From positions 32,773,858-32,837,857 of the forward strand of contig NC_083598.1 in NCBI RefSeq assembly GCF_020882245.1: DNA of 64,000 bases. Reading direction: 5' to 3'. Origin of the DNA: Rhopalosiphum padi (lineage: Eukaryota > Arthropoda > Insecta > Hemiptera > Aphididae). The notes under the pieces were generated by a model. It saw only the letters and a list, made by a program, of their open reading frames with translations, did not search any database and was not told the DNA's origin. Below, one piece after another: positions 13,779 through 28,600 of the stretch. Position 1 is the first letter of the stretch. Every line of letters starts with the position of its first letter. The translations under genes and the position numbers were made by a program.

Positions 13779-16249
13779 TTTTTTCAAGTCTGCTCTGTGG
13801 GAACGCATTGACCCCTGTACAAGGGAAACGCTAAGACGTGGATGGGTATATCCGTACAGACGGCTTTTGTGTTATTTGCTTCTGTTGTTTCTGTGATTGA
13901 ATGTTTGACCTTTATTGGTCTGTATAGGTATATCCAAGTTCTACGGATGTCTCTACACTTTTCCTACGACCAAATTTAAATTAAAATTTTTAAATCCTTA
14001 TAGAAAATTATATAAATTGATAGAGTAACATTAAATAGATTTTAATTATTATTTCATTGAGATGACTTAAAATATATATAAGCACATTTTTTTTATAGAT
14101 ATAACTGAAGTTGAAATTTGTAAGAAACTGGATATTTAAACGAAGAATAACGATTTTAGTAATTTGTACTTATTCAAAAATATTATTCGTTAGAACTTGA
14201 ACATATTATGTATATATTATTATATTTTATACACACAATAACATTTTCTAATGTAATGTTGTTGGCAAAACTTTATTCAACATACTATGTATTATTAACA
14301 GAAAATTGCTTTAATTGGAATATTATAAAATATACTTATAGTTTTCTGAACAATTTTCTTCTGCTCAGTATCGTTTTTCGTATATAATAATGTGTTATGT
14401 GTATATTATATCTGTAATAATAATGTTATATTTACTGTTCCATTTAATAAGTATTTAATTGTTTTTTTTTTTCAAATAATTGTTATAAATCTAAGATATT
14501 TCTCTACAAATATTAAATTATCTCCTTAAGAGGACGTTATATCCACATAATATATAATATTATACTTAATATATGTTGCCTCTGTCTTACTAACATACAT
14601 CATAGCAAACTTACGTTCAGCAGAACACATTTTGTGATGTTACTTTTAATATTAGAGTAAATTTACCGAATAGAAAATTTAAAGCTAAGAATAGTATCTA
14701 GGAAATGTTGTATGCTTTTATTGATATTATCATTTTAAAGTTGTAATATTTTACATACCTTTATGTGATTATATTTATTAGTTTTTATTTTTTAAATCTA
14801 TTATTTGAAAAATAGGTTTATATTTCAGATATTTGTATTGCGTTCTCTACATATTTATTATTTTAATTAAAACCAAATTGATAAGTAAATAATTAAAATA
14901 TATGTACAACGGAATTATATAGATACATTAGATTATTGTGTGTATTGTCATACAAAGTGTAAAGTAGTTGTCAATATTAATCTGACAGTTTAATTTCTAA
15001 ATGTACAGAATTTATAACGATAATTAAATTAACTGCTTATTAATCAAAATATTGGCGATACTATATAAATAATATTAATGTTTTAATATTTATATTATAA
15101 ATAATTATTTATTATAGTTATTAGTTAATACTTACCACTATAAAACAAAATTATACACTGGCACCGAAAATTAAACATAAATTAATGTCCCTAATGTATT
15201 AGCCGTCTCTTTTTAACATGCTTTCTCGGACAACACTTGGAGTTCCACTCCCCTTCAACAACTGAAAATTTTTTCTGAGTACGGTCTTGATAGCTCAGTA
15301 TTACCGTTTCTGAGTTCCGGCTGCCGTGCAACAAGGCTTGCCTAGACAAAATATTTCAGGCTCGCATATAATAGCGGCCTATACCATCCACATAAGGGGC
15401 ATGCGTTTTACAAGATCAGATTGTTTTTTGTTGCGTCATATGCCAACACATCGTTATTCTTCAAATGTTTTTCATGGTACAAACACTAGTGTTTGGTTTA
15501 AAAATGAATGATATAAAGTAATATGAGTATTACTTTACGAATTGATCAAAGTAATATTAAGTTGCCCAGCTCTAATAATTTTAATAAATACAATATATAT
15601 CACCTCTTTATTTTGTTTCACCAGACGCATATTTTAAGGTTCTTTTTAAACTTATAATTTTTAAATAAAAGTAAAAAAATACCTATTTCGGTACTTAATT
15701 TTATTTTAAGTATATTTTGAATGATCATACAAATTACTACAATATAAATACTTATAAAAACTGACAGAAGATGAATGACAATATAAACATTTGATGGACA
15801 TTTTTATTATTTATCGTTTCTGAATATTATAACAAAATAAAGAAATTAACTTTGTCGAAAACTGGTTTATCGTAAAAGTTCCAGTTTTTCCTTACCTTTT
15901 TTTTTGTTTTTCTCTTTTTACTTTGAAATCCCGAGTTAGTACTATTTGGATCAAATTCGCTATCAGAAACCATTCCCAAAGTGGAAAATCGAAGCATTTG
16001 TATTGCTGCAAAAGGTGATGACGGGCAGAAAAAAACCGACATCATTATAAAATTAATACATTTATTGTTTCGCTTGGAATCTAAAAAAATAATTAACAGT
16101 ATAAAATTAGTATATTCTATTATTAAATCGCTCAAACAGCAAACCCACTCAATACTATTTATTGATGTGAATATGTGATACTTATGTAGTATATATACCG
16201 ATAGATAATATATAACTGCGTGTTGTTATGATATTCTTTGCCTGATCGA
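13779..16249. other. AT-rich non-coding DNA, nothing recognised
   Basis: Includes a less AT-rich patch at 15200-15510 that may be a decayed repeat but has no recognisable ends or domain. The remainder is AT-rich with random short open frames such as 15827-16135 on the minus strand. Confidence 0.55.
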
Positions 16250-16760
16250 TCGTGATTATTGCAGTCCGCTCACTCGTATATTGTTTAATTTGGCGTTGGT
16301 CACGTGCTAACTGATTTATTAATACGCGCAGACTCGTCGGCATTTGTTTAAACCACCATTGAGAACGTCATTACATTTTTTACCGTCGTCTTTTGTACTT
16401 GCCAGCAGATAATCAACACTAGGCTTCGATAAATTCGCGTTTGTCGGCGTGCTCAGACGGGTGTTCCGAAACCACGGTCAAAACGCTGACCAACACCTCG
16501 GTTGCCGCTCAGTACTCGCATCATTAGCGGTTTGGCTCAAAAGAATTCGGAAGCGCCAGGTCCACGCGGGTGCTGCACAGCACAAAAAGACCGCCGAAAA
16601 TCAATCTTCCAGCGTCACACGACAATGACTTTACAGCTCAAATTATCCCTCGGTCAAATATTGAAACAAACACGGCTACATTTCGTATATAATGCATATT
16701 ATACATTAATAGCCAAGTGGGTAGTACAAGATAGTATAAGTGTGTACCGATGAATTGATG
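16250..16760. promoter_or_regulatory. CpG-rich island, possible promoter or 5' exon
   Basis: About 500 bp of raised CpG content with a CACGTG E-box-like palindrome near 16301. A plus-strand open frame at 16502-16753 has no recognisable domain. Gene association is unknown. Confidence 0.25.
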
Positions 16761-19700
16761 TTGATTTAATTTTTAAACACAACACGTGTGGTCACTATAC
16801 CACCTATGTTATAGGTATACCTAGTACCTACCATATAACAAATATAGGTTATATATTATACTTGTATGTCTGGGGCAGTAGTATAAAAACATACATCATT
16901 ACCTTATTTTTAATCATTTTTTGATCGAATTTTGAACGGCCGATATATTTTACAATATATATGATAGCTACATATATATGTAAAAAATAATAATGCACAC
17001 TTTGTAGGTACATACAACTTTAAGGCACATAGGACTGAGTACATAGGCATAAAAAATTATAAATTAAAATTAAATAAATTTTCGATTATAAATTAGCATA
17101 TAATTAACATATTTAAATGCATACATCGCAAGTTTTTTTGTTTGTGAAGTACAATATTTATAGAAAAAAAAATTGTTATTTGAAAAAAAAAGTAATTACG
17201 TTACACAAAAGATAATACCCTTCCTCCTGTTACTATTATTTAAATTAAAATTTTTTCTATAACTTAACTTAATATCATATTATATTAGGGATACAATATA
17301 ATAAATAAATCAATAATAAATATAACTGTCTATGATATAGTAATATTTTATTGTAAATATTTAGATTATACAAACAGCTATTGTAGCTGAACTATTAAGA
17401 TTATAATACTCTAAGGTTTTCAGTATATAATGGTACAACAACTGAAATAAATAAATAAATAAATATAACTCACAAAATGATATATACATGTTTTGCGGAT
17501 CGCAGACTGGTCAGCTAATCAGCCCGATCCTAATTAGCTATATATAGTATTTTAAAAAAAACTCATGCACAATATAACAGACATTTTACAAATATGTAGG
17601 TAATAATTAGATACGCCGTATACCATATAAAAAAAACAATAAATTCCGTGGCGTTTTGCACACATCAATTCATGCATTAAAATTTAAAAAAACAATTCAA
17701 AAAATATACAATTTATGTACTAATAATACAATATAATTTAGTTCAATAAATAAACATAGAAATGAAAATACGATTTACACTGTCTAACATACTTTAAATT
17801 TAGCCGAAATCCTCTAGTCACTGAATTATTATTTTTCTCAATCACATATGATCATCTATCTGTGTATTATACACATTAAATAAATTAAAGCAATTAAAAT
17901 ACTTATTCATTAAATATACTACATTACAACTACAATAAATACTAAAAATAATTTAATAAGTTTATATAATACCTATACATATATTTACAAAATACATAAA
18001 ATTATCTTACTTGAATTAAGTACCTAGGTTAGCTCACTGAGTTTAATATCAACAACCTACAAGCATGTACTATAATCTCTGCAGCAAGTCCAACATTTAG
18101 TCTCCATTTCTTCAACTATAACATCTTAACATATTTTCGGACAGCAGCTCGAATGACTGAAATAGTCTCAGCCCATCGAATTAGGTACATAAAACTATTA
18201 TAGATTTAATGATTTATATTTAGAAAAAAAAACAAATTCTACTTGAGTCTTGAACAAAAAGAAACAAGGAAAATTAAAAATAATTTCAGAAAACGTTTAG
18301 AAATTACAAACTAAAAAAAAAAAGGAATTTAAGAAACATTAAGATTGTTCATAAAAATGGAAACTGTTTTTTGAACGAAATTAAAAAAATAAAAACAATA
18401 ATAAGAAATGAACAGTTTAATAAGTAAGGTAATATGTATAGTTTATTAGTTCCTTACATTTAGTAAAGAAAAATTATTAATACAACTAACATTAGTAACA
18501 TTTAATCAGCATACTGTTTTATTAGTATTTATTATAAATTATAAAATAAAATATGAATAAATAGCTTACGTTTTATATTATAACTATAGGCTATAACCAA
18601 CATACGATAATAAGAAATAATACTCACTATTATTAAAGTACTAGTAGTAGGTGTAGCCAGCGGCGTAGCAAGGGTATGGCGAGGTGTGCCTACGAAAGTA
18701 GTATTTTTATTCTATCTTCAAAACGAAATTTTTTCATTATACATCTTGAAATGTAAATGATTTTGTTTATTAATAGACACTAGTACACTACGTGTGAATT
18801 TACACTGAATACGGACGTCAGCAGCTCTGAACCCACGAAAACGTTCAACGACACCAGAAATAGACTTAAACATCAGAATACAAATACACGTCTTATAAAA
18901 TGAATACTCATGATTTTAATTATTATATTTGTTAAAATTATACATGTTGTATCAAAATCTCACTGTAAATTGGCTATTTAAACCCTAATTATTTAGTACG
19001 ATGTTAAGTACTAAAGTAATAAGTATAATATTTAAAATAAAAAATTATGAAGAAAAAACGAACGAATGAATGTTCCATATAGCTTATATTTATACTATAA
19101 ACTAAATTAATCTTCCATTTTAAAATAGTGAGTTTATTTAAAAAATCAAATTTATATCAATAATTAAATTTAATATGGTATAAAAATTATTATTGTGTAA
19201 GATAAAGGAAAAACAATTATTACGTGGTTAATAACATCATTATGATAGATAATGAATGATTAATAAAATAATTTATATTGTATAGTAACTATTTAAAGCT
19301 AAAAAGATAAAACGAATATAAAATAAATATAATAATGATAATAATACATTATGTGATTACTCGGCTTGTCCGGCGCATCGCACAGACTGACTGCATTTAT
19401 GCGTAGAGCAACACATCAATGATAATATTATTATAATGTCTAATCGAAGCGTTTCAACGTACTATATAACTGCGGGACACTCGGTGTAAGTATACCATTA
19501 GCCGAGAACATAATAATATTAATATATAGCTAGCTGAATGGATATTTCTAGTTGAAAGTCTTCCGAAGAACAATGTTACATGATATAATGTTTTTTTTGA
19601 AGATTTAAATCGTTCAAAAGTCATATAAGTATTGAAAAATAACAATTATTGTGTAACGCGTGTACCGTATTTTAGGAAATTACTATAATTAATTTGCAAC

Positions 19701-20040
19701 TCGCATTATTGCGGGCAGCATTCGTCAGGACAGGTAGGTGTATAATAATGTATATAGGTAATCGTGTAAAACGTAACAGGTATAATATGCTGTAAATTTG
19801 TAATTTGTCGTATACGGTGGATTTCGCCTATAATGTGGGCACCGGTCAGTATAATATGATGGTCTGGTCCCGATACGAATAATAATTAATACGACCGATT
19901 TCGGTTTTTATGGGCAACCGCTTAATGCGCGCAAACAGGGCTGGTCCCGATGTGACACACATCGAGCGGAATCCACTGTACATGTATAATTATATAATAT
20001 AATGTACAATATTAATACGCGAAATAAAATCAGTTAATAT
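16761..20040. other. AT-rich non-coding DNA with one transposon-end remnant
   Basis: AT-rich throughout. At 18658-18670 the sequence CAGCGGCGTAGCA matches the terminal motif of the hAT-like element at 56317, followed by a short GC-richer stretch, but no matching right end was found downstream. Otherwise nothing recognised. Confidence 0.5.
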
Positions 20041-20770
20041 TAATTATATAGTGACGAGTGTGTATTGGTACGCTCAAAACCATATTATATCGTTTTGGTG
20101 CGTAAAACGTATAGCCGCCCGACGATTCACCATCCGCCTTGGTGTGTAATTTGCATCACATCGTACCGGTTGTTCGTGCGTCGACCTCGTGTGTTGTCGG
20201 TGTCTCATCAGTTTCGTCATGAATACGGACCGTTTAATTCACTATTTCCGGGCCAACGCGTCACCACGCCGAAATCGCGCGTCCTCACCGGTGCAAACGC
20301 CGGCCGGTCACCTCGTAAAATTGTGTCGTATCAGATACGTCCGTCGTGCATATTATCATTATTAGTACGAATGTGCTTCGTTTCGACTGCGACGTAATAT
20401 CATATATACACACACATAGTATACTATTATTGTCAATCGGTGGCCGGCCAGTATAACGATATAATAATGTTGTCGTGACTCGTCTGCGTTATCGGCGCGG
20501 GCCATCAGTGCGGAAAATCGACGGTTATATTTTCGATGGTTATTGCGACGTTTACGATTCGTTTTTATGCTGGCGAGCGCGGGCAGACGCGGTCGTTGTA
20601 AGCCGCGGTGTTCACGATGCGCGAGATTCCTTGTGCCGACAGTGGACTTTATTATAATATCGCTACGGATGCAGTCGGATGTAGTCCGTCGCCCTTGTAC
20701 GTCGTCGAAACCCATTCGTACGGGCGTGATATGAGCGACGACCGCCGAACACATATCGTCGTCTTTGCGC
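20041..20770. promoter_or_regulatory. CpG-rich island, possible promoter or 5' exon
   Basis: About 700 bp rich in CpG, with several overlapping open frames on both strands (20065-20397 plus, 20362-20754 minus, 20475-20657 plus). A TCATCAGTT sequence near 20206, just before an ATG near 20219, resembles an arthropod initiator, but I found no downstream exon to splice to. The frames carry no known domain. It ends about 500 bp left of the satellite array. Confidence 0.3.
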
Positions 20771-21260
20771 AGCCGCGTGCATAATATTCATGCACGATTT
20801 AACGGTAACGACACGTAGCATATAATAATATATACCTAATAGTACGTGTACTGCAGATATGTGCATATGACTCGTTATTGTGAACCGGTAAATATGATGT
20901 GTCCTGATATCCAATAGATTGTGATTAAGCCATAACTCATAGAAATCGGCCGTTTTAAAAATGGCAAAAATATTCTGTTTGAGCAATACTTTTTTTACAA
21001 TAATAAAACAAATGATTCTTGTACACAAAAATAAATTGTTTCGCTTTTTTTTTTAATAAGAGTATACATGGCTAAGTATATTTTTTTGGAAGAAAAGAGT
21101 ACTTCAAGATTTTTTTTTTTATAATTATTTCTTGAAAATAACTACTTCCGTGATTTGGACCAAAAAAAACCAAAAATTTCAATTGACCAAAAATGTCGAT
21201 AATCATATAAAACATATTTTTAAGATATTGTGAAAAAAGAGTGAAAAAATAAATAATACC
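20771..21260. other. A/T-rich left flank of the satellite array
   Basis: Poly-A and poly-T rich transition. The last 30 bp (a GTGAAAAA-type start leading into ACCCGTACT) may be a decayed monomer end, because monomers read GTGAAAAACGG...CACCGTACT at the same place. No gene. Confidence 0.5.
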
Positions 21261-23647
21261 CGTACTATAGAAAAAAAATGTTGATAAATTCGTGTTTTTT
21301 TGCGGGCAAACTGTTTCGGCAACCTGTCTTACGACGCGTGTAAAGTTTCAGAGTGAAAAAATGAATCCTTCACCCCAAAAAACATGCAAACGACTTTTTT
21401 TCAAAAAAGTGGTTTTAGCGTACTTAGGTGGTTAATATTTGGATTTTCTAATTTTTTTCGATATAGAAATGTAGTATGTAGGTCACTATTGCACGTTATA
21501 ACGTTTTTAGATGCATTGCGAGTATATTTCCATCTTAAAAATACGCATATTTAGTTTTTTAGTTGAAAAACGGCAAAAAACGTCTAGGGACCGTGGCCCA
21601 CCGTACTATACAAAAAAAATCTTGATAAATTCGTGTTTTTTTGTGGGCAAACTGTTTCGGCAACCTGTCTTACGACGCGTGTAAAGTTTCAGAGTGAAAA
21701 AATGAATCCTTCACCCCAAAAAACATGCAAACGACTTTTTTTCAAAAAAGTGGTTTTAGCGTACTTAGGTGGTTAATATTTAGATTTTCAAATTTTTTTC
21801 GATATAGAAATGTAGTATGTAGGTCACTTTTGCACTTTATAACGTTTTTAGATGCATTGCGAGTATATTTCCATCTTAAAAATACGCATATTTAGTTTTT
21901 TAGGTGAAAAACGGCAAAAAACGACTAGGGGCCGTGGCCCACCGTACTATAGAAAAAAAATCTTGATAAATTCGTGTTTTTTTGCGGGCAAACTGTTTCA
22001 GCAACCTGTCTTACGACGCGTGTAAAGTTTCAGATTGAAAAAATGAATCCTTCACCCCAAAAAACATGCAAACGACTTTTTTTCAAAACAGTGGTTTTAG
22101 CGTACTTAGGTGGTTAATATTTAGATTTTCAAATTTTTTTCGATATAGAAATGTAGTATGTAGGTCACTTTTGCACTTTATAACGTTTTTAGATGCATTG
22201 CGAGTATATTTCCATCTTAAAAATACGCATATTTAGTTTTTTAGGTGAAAAACGGCAAAAAACGACTATGGGCCGTGGCCCACCGTACTATAGAAAAAAA
22301 ATCTTGATAAATTCGTGTTTTTTTGCGGGCAAACTATTTCAGCAACCTGTCTTACGACGCGTGTAAAGTTTCAGATTGAAAAAATGAATCCTTCACCCCA
22401 AAAAACATGCAAACGACTTTTTTTCAAAAAAGTGGTTTTAGCGTACTTAGGTGGTTAATATTTAGATTTTCAAATTTTTTTCGATATAGAAATGTAGTAT
22501 GTAGGTCACTTTTGCACGTTATAACGTTTTTAGATGCATTGCGAGTATATTTCCATCTTAAAAATACGCATATTTAGTATTTAAGTTGAAAAACGGCAAA
22601 AAACGTCTAGGGGCCGTGGCCCACCGTACTATAGAAAAAAAATCTTGATAACTTCGTGTTTTTTTGCGGGCAAACTGTTTCGGCAACCTGTCTTACGACG
22701 CGTGTAAAGTTTCAGAGTGAAAAAATGAATCCTTCACCCCAAAAAACATGCAAACGACTTTTTTTCAAAAAAGTGGTTTTAGCGTACTTAGGTGGTTAAT
22801 ATTTAGATTTTCAAATTTTTTTCGATATAGAAATGTAGTATGTAGGTCACTTTTGCACGTTATAACGTTTTTAGATGCATTGCGAGTATATTTCCATCTT
22901 AAAAATACGCATATTTAGTTTTTAAGTTGAAAAACGGCAAAAAACGTCTAGGGGCCGTGGCCCACCGTACTATAGAAAAAAAATCTTGATAACTTCGTGT
23001 TTTTTTGCGGGCAAACTGTTTCGGCAACCTGTCTTACGACGCGTGTAAAGTTTCAGAGTGAAAAAATGAATCCTTCACCCCAAAAAACATGCAAACGACT
23101 TTTTTTCAAAAAAGTGGTTTTAGCGTACTTAGGTGGTTAATATTTAGATTTTCAAATTTTTTTCGATATAGAAATGTAGTATGTAGGTCACTTTTGCACG
23201 TTATAACGTTTTTAGATGCATTGCGAGTATATTTCCATCTTAAAAATACGCATATTTAGTTTTTAAGTTGAAAAACGGCAAAAAACGTCTAGGGGCCGTG
23301 GCCCACCGTACTATAGAAAAAAAATCTTGATAACTTCGTGTTTTTTTGCGGGCAAACTGTTTCGGCAACCTGTCTTACGACGCGTGTAAAGTTTCAGAGT
23401 GAAAAAATGAATCCTTCACCCCAAAAAACATGCAAACGACTTTTTTTCAAAAAAGTGGTTTTAGCGTACTTAGGTGGTTAATATTTAGATTTTCAAATTT
23501 TTTTCGATATAGAAATGTAGTATGTAGGTCACTTTTGCACTTTATAACGTTTTTAGATGCATTGCGAGTATATTTTCATCTTAAAAATACGCATATTTAG
23601 TTTTTTATGTGAAAAACGGCAAAAAACGACTAGGGGCCGTGGCCCAC

Positions 23648-25694
23648 CGTACTATAGAAAAAAAATCTTGATAAATTCGTGTTTTTTTGCGGGCAAACTG
23701 TTTCAGCAACCTCTCTTACGACGCGTGTAAAGTTTCAGAGTGAAAAAATGAATCCTTCACCCCAAAAAACATGCAAACGACTATTTTTCAAAAAAGTGGT
23801 TTTAGCGTACTTAGGTGGTTAATATTTAGATTTTCAAATTTTTTTCGATATAGAAATGTAGTCTGTAGGTCACTTTTGCACTTTATAACGTTTTTAGATG
23901 CATTGCAAGTATATTTCCATATTAAAAATACGCATATTTAGTTTTTTAGGTGAAAAAACGGCAAAAAACGACTAGGGGCCGTGGCCCACCGTACTATAGA
24001 AAAAAAATGTTGATAAATTCGTGTTTTTTTGCGGGCAAACTGTTTCAGCAACCTGTCTTACGACGCGTGTAAAGTTTCAGAGTGAAAAAATGAATCCTTC
24101 ACCCCAAAAAACATGCAAACGACTTTTTTTCAAAAAAGTGGTTTTAGCGTACTTAGGTGGTTAATATTTAGATTTTCAAATTTTTTTCGATATAGAAATG
24201 TAGTATGTAGGTCACTTTTGCACTTAATAACGTTTTTAGATTCATTGCGAGTATCTTTCCATCTTAAAAATACGCATATTTAGTTTTTTAGGTGAAAAAC
24301 GGCAAAAAACGACTAGGGGCCGTGGCCCACCGTACTATAGAAAAAAAATCTTGATAAATTCGTGTTTTTTTGCGGGCAAACTGTTTCAGCAACCTGTCTT
24401 ACGACGCGTGTAATGCTTCAGATTGAAAAAATGAATCCTTCACCCCAAAAAACATGCAAACGACTTTTTTTCAAAAAAGTGGTTGTAGCGTACTTAGGTG
24501 GTTAATATTTAGTTTTTCAAATTTTTTTCGATATAGAAATGTAGTATGTAGGTCACTTTTGCACTTTATAACGTTTTTAGATGCATTGCAAGTATATTTC
24601 CATATTAAAAATACGCATATTTAATTTTTTAGGTGAAAAACGGCAAAAAACGACTAGGGGCCGTTGCCCACCGTACTATAGAAAAAAAATCTTGATAAAT
24701 TCGTGTTTTTTTGCGGGCAAACTGTTTCAGCAACCTGTCTTACGACGCGTGTAAAGTTTCAGAGTGAAAAAATGAATCCTTCACCCCAAAAAACATGCAA
24801 ACGACTTTTTTTCAAAAAAGTGGTTTTAGCGTACTTAGGTGGTTAATATTTAGATTTTCAAATTTTTTTCGATATAGAAATGTAGTATGTAGGTCACTTT
24901 TGCACTTTATAACGTTTTTAGATGCATTGCGAGTATATTTCCATCTTAAAAATACGCATATTTAGTTTTTTAGGTGAAAAACGGCAAAAAACGACTAGGG
25001 GCCGTTGCCCACCGTACTATAGAAAAAAAATCTCGATAAATTCGTGTTTTTTTTCGGGCAAACTGTTTCAGCAACCTGTCTTACGACGCGTGTAAAGTTT
25101 CAGAGTGAAAAAATGAATCCTTCACCCCAAAAAACATGCAAACGACTTTTTTTCAAAAAAGTGGTTTTAGCGTACTTAGGTGGTTAATATTTAGATTTTC
25201 AAATTTTTTTCGATATAGAAATGTAGTATGTAGGTCACTTTTGCACTTTATAACGTTTTTAGATGCATTGCGAGTATATTTCCATCTTAAAAATACGCAT
25301 ATTTAGTTTTTTAGGTGAAAAACGGCAAAAAACGACTAGGGGCCGTGGCCCACCGTACTATAGAAAAAAAATGTTGATAAATTCGTGTTTTTTTGCGGGC
25401 AAACTGTTTCAGCAACCTGTCTTACGACGCGTGTAAAGTTTCAGATTGAAAAAATGAATCCTTCACCCCAAAAAACATGCAAACGACTTTTTTTCAAAAA
25501 AGTGGTTTTAGCGTACTTAGGTGGTTAATATTTAGATTTTCAAATTTTTTTCGATATAGAAATGTAGTATGTAGGTCACTTTTGCACTTTATAACGTTTT
25601 TAGATGCATTGCGAGTATATTTTCATCTTAAAAATACGCATATTTAGTTTTTTATGTGAAAAACGGCAAAAAACGACTAGGGGCCGTGGCCCAC
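23648..25694. repeat. Six-monomer higher-order unit, early copy
   Basis: The unit is marked by the variant CCTCTCTTACG at 23710, recurring at 25757 (2047 bp, six monomers). Within it come, in order: a monomer with GACTATTTTTC and GTCTGTAGG; one with ATTCATTGCGAGTATCTTTCC; one with TAATGCTTCAG and GGTTGTAGCG; one ending GGGCCGTTGCCC; one with TCTCGATAA; and one with TATTTTCATC and TTTATGTG. Confidence 0.8.
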
Positions 25695-28600
25695 AGTACT
25701 ATAGAAAAAAAATCTTGATAAATTCGTGTTTTTTTGCGGGCAAACTGTTTCAGCAACCTCTCTTACGACGCGTGTAAAGTTTCAGAGTGAAAAAATGAAT
25801 CCTTCACCCCAAAAAACATGCAAACGTCTTTTTTTCAAAAAAGTGGTTTTAGCGTACTTAGGTGGTTAATATTTAGATTTTCAAATTTTTTTCGATATAG
25901 AAATGTAGTATGTAGGTCACTTTTGCACTTTATAACGTTTTTAGATGCATTGCGAGTATATTTCCATCTTAAAAATACGCATATTTAGTTTTTTAGGTGA
26001 AAAACGGCAAAAAACGACTAGGGGCCGTTGCCCACCGTACTATAGAAAAAAAATCTTGATAAATTCGTGTTTTTTTGCGGGCAAACTGTTTCAGCAACCT
26101 GTCTTACGACGCGTGTAATGTTTCAGATTGAAAAAATGAATCCTTCACCCCAAAAAACATGCAAACGACTTTTTTTCAAAAAAGTGGTTGTAGCGTACTT
26201 AGGTGGTTAATATTTAGTTTTTCAAATTTTTTCGATATAGAAATGTAGTATGTAGGTCACTTTTGCACTTTATAACGTTTTTAGATGCATTGCAAGTATA
26301 TTTCCATATTAAAAATACGCATATTTAGTTTTTTAGGTGAAAAACGGCAAAAAACGACTAGGGGCCGTGGCCCACCGTACTATAGAAAAAAAATCTTGAT
26401 AAATTCGTGTTTTTTTGCGGGCAAACTGTTTCAGCAACCTGTCTTACGACGCGTGTAAAGTTTCAGAGTGAAAAAATGAATCCTTCACCCCAAAAAACAT
26501 GCAAACGACTTTTTTTCAAAAAAGTGGTTTTAGCGTACTTAGGTGGTTAATATTTAGATTTTCAAATTTTTTTCGATATAGAAATGTAGTATGTAGGTCA
26601 CTTTTGCACTTTATAACGTTTTTAGATGCATTGCGAGTATATTTCCATCTTAAAAATACGCATATTTAGTTTTTTAGGTGAAAAACGGCAAAAAACGACT
26701 ATGGGCCGTGGCCCACCGTACTATAGAAAAAAAATCTTGATAAATTCGTGTTTTTTTGCGGGCAAACTGTTTCAGCAACCTGTCTTACGACGCGTGTAAA
26801 GTTTCAGATTGAAAAAATGAATCCTTCACCCCAAAAAACATGCAAACGACTTTTTTTCAAAAAAGTGGTTTTAGCGTACTTAGGTGGTTAATATTTAGAT
26901 TTTCAAATTTTTTTCGATATAGAAATGTAGTATGTAGGTCACTTTTGCACTTTATAACGTTTTTAGATGCATTGCGAGTATATTTCCATCTTAAAAATAC
27001 GCATATTTAGTTTTTTAGGTGAAAAACGGCAAAAAACGACTAGGGGCCGTGGCCCACCGTACTATAGAAAAAAAATCTTGATAAATTCGTGTTTTTTTGC
27101 GGGCAAACTGTTTCAGCAACCTGTCTTACGACGCGTGTAAAGTTTCAGAGTGAAAAAATGAATCCTTCACCCCAAAAAACATGCAAACGACTTTTTTTCA
27201 AAAAAGTGGTTTTAGCGTACTTAGGTGGTTAATATTTAGATTTTCAAATTTTTTTCGATATAGAAATGTAGTATGTAGGTCACTTTTGCACTTAATAACG
27301 TTTTTAGATTCATTGCGAGTATCTTTCCATCTTAAAAATACGCATATTTAGTTTTATAGGTGAAAAACGGCAAAAAACGACTATGGGCCGTGGCCCACCG
27401 TACTATAGAAAAAAAATCTTGATAAATTCGTGTTTTTTTGCGGGCAAACTATTTCAGCAACCTGTCTTACGACGCGTGTAAAGTTTCAGATTGAAAAAAT
27501 GAATCCTTCACCCCAAAAAACATGCAAACGACTTTTTTTCAAAAAAGTGGTTTTAGCGTACTTAGGTGGTTAATATTTAGATTTTCAAATTTTTTTCGAT
27601 ATAGAAATGTAGTATGTAGGTCACTTTTGCACTTTATAACGTTTTTAGATGCATTGCGAGTATATTTCCATCTTAAAAATACGCATATTTAGTTTTTTAG
27701 GTGAAAAACGGCAAAAAACGACTAGGGGCCGTGGCCCACCGTACTATAGAAAAAAAATCTTGATAAATTCGTGTTTTTTTGCGGGCAAACTGTTTCAGCA
27801 ACCTGTCTTACGACGCGTGTAAAGTTTCAGAGTGAAAAAATGAATCCTTCACCCCAAAAAACATGCAAACGACTTTTTTTCAAAAAAGTGGTTTTAGCGT
27901 ACTTAGGTGGTTAATATTTAGATTTTCAAATTTTTTTCGATATAGAAATGTAGTATGTAGGTCACTTTTGCACTTAATAACGTTTTTAGATTCATTGCGA
28001 GTATCTTTCCATCTTAAAAATACGCATATTTAGTTTTATAGGTGAAAAACGGCAAAAAACGACTATGGGCCGTGGCCCACCGTACTATAGAAAAAAAATC
28101 TTGATAAATTCGTGTTTTTTTGCGGGCAAACTATTTCAGCAACCTGTCTTACGACGCGTGTAAAGTTTCAGATTGAAAAAATGAATCCTTCACCCCAAAA
28201 AACATGCAAACGACTTTTTTTCAAAAAAGTGGTTTTAGCGTACTTAGGTGGTTAATATTTAGATTTTCAAATTTTTTTCGATATAGAAATGTAGTATGTA
28301 GGTCACTTTTGCACGTTATAACGTTTTTAGATGCATTGCGAGTATATTTCCATCTTAAAAATACGCATATTTAGTTTTTAAGTTGAAAAACGGCAAAAAA
28401 CGTCTAGGGGCCGTGGCCCACCGTACTATAGAAAAAAAATCTTGATAACTTCGTGTTTTTTTGCGGGCAAACTGTTTCGGCAACCTGTCTTACGACGCGT
28501 GTAAAGTTTCAGAGTGAAAAAATGAATCCTTCACCCCAAAAAACATGCAAACGACTTTTTTTCAAAAAAGTGGTTTTAGCGTACTTAGGTGGTTAATATT

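Noticed and set aside
15290..15370. tRNA-like A box (TAGCTCAGT)
   Set aside because: No matching B box at proper spacing, no acceptor stem and no anticodon arm.
7840..16610. Shared AAAGACCGnnGAAAATCAA motif in two CpG islands (near 7840 minus, 16587 plus)
   Set aside because: 17 of 19 bases match, but several such matches are expected by chance in a 64-kb window and no flanking similarity extends it.
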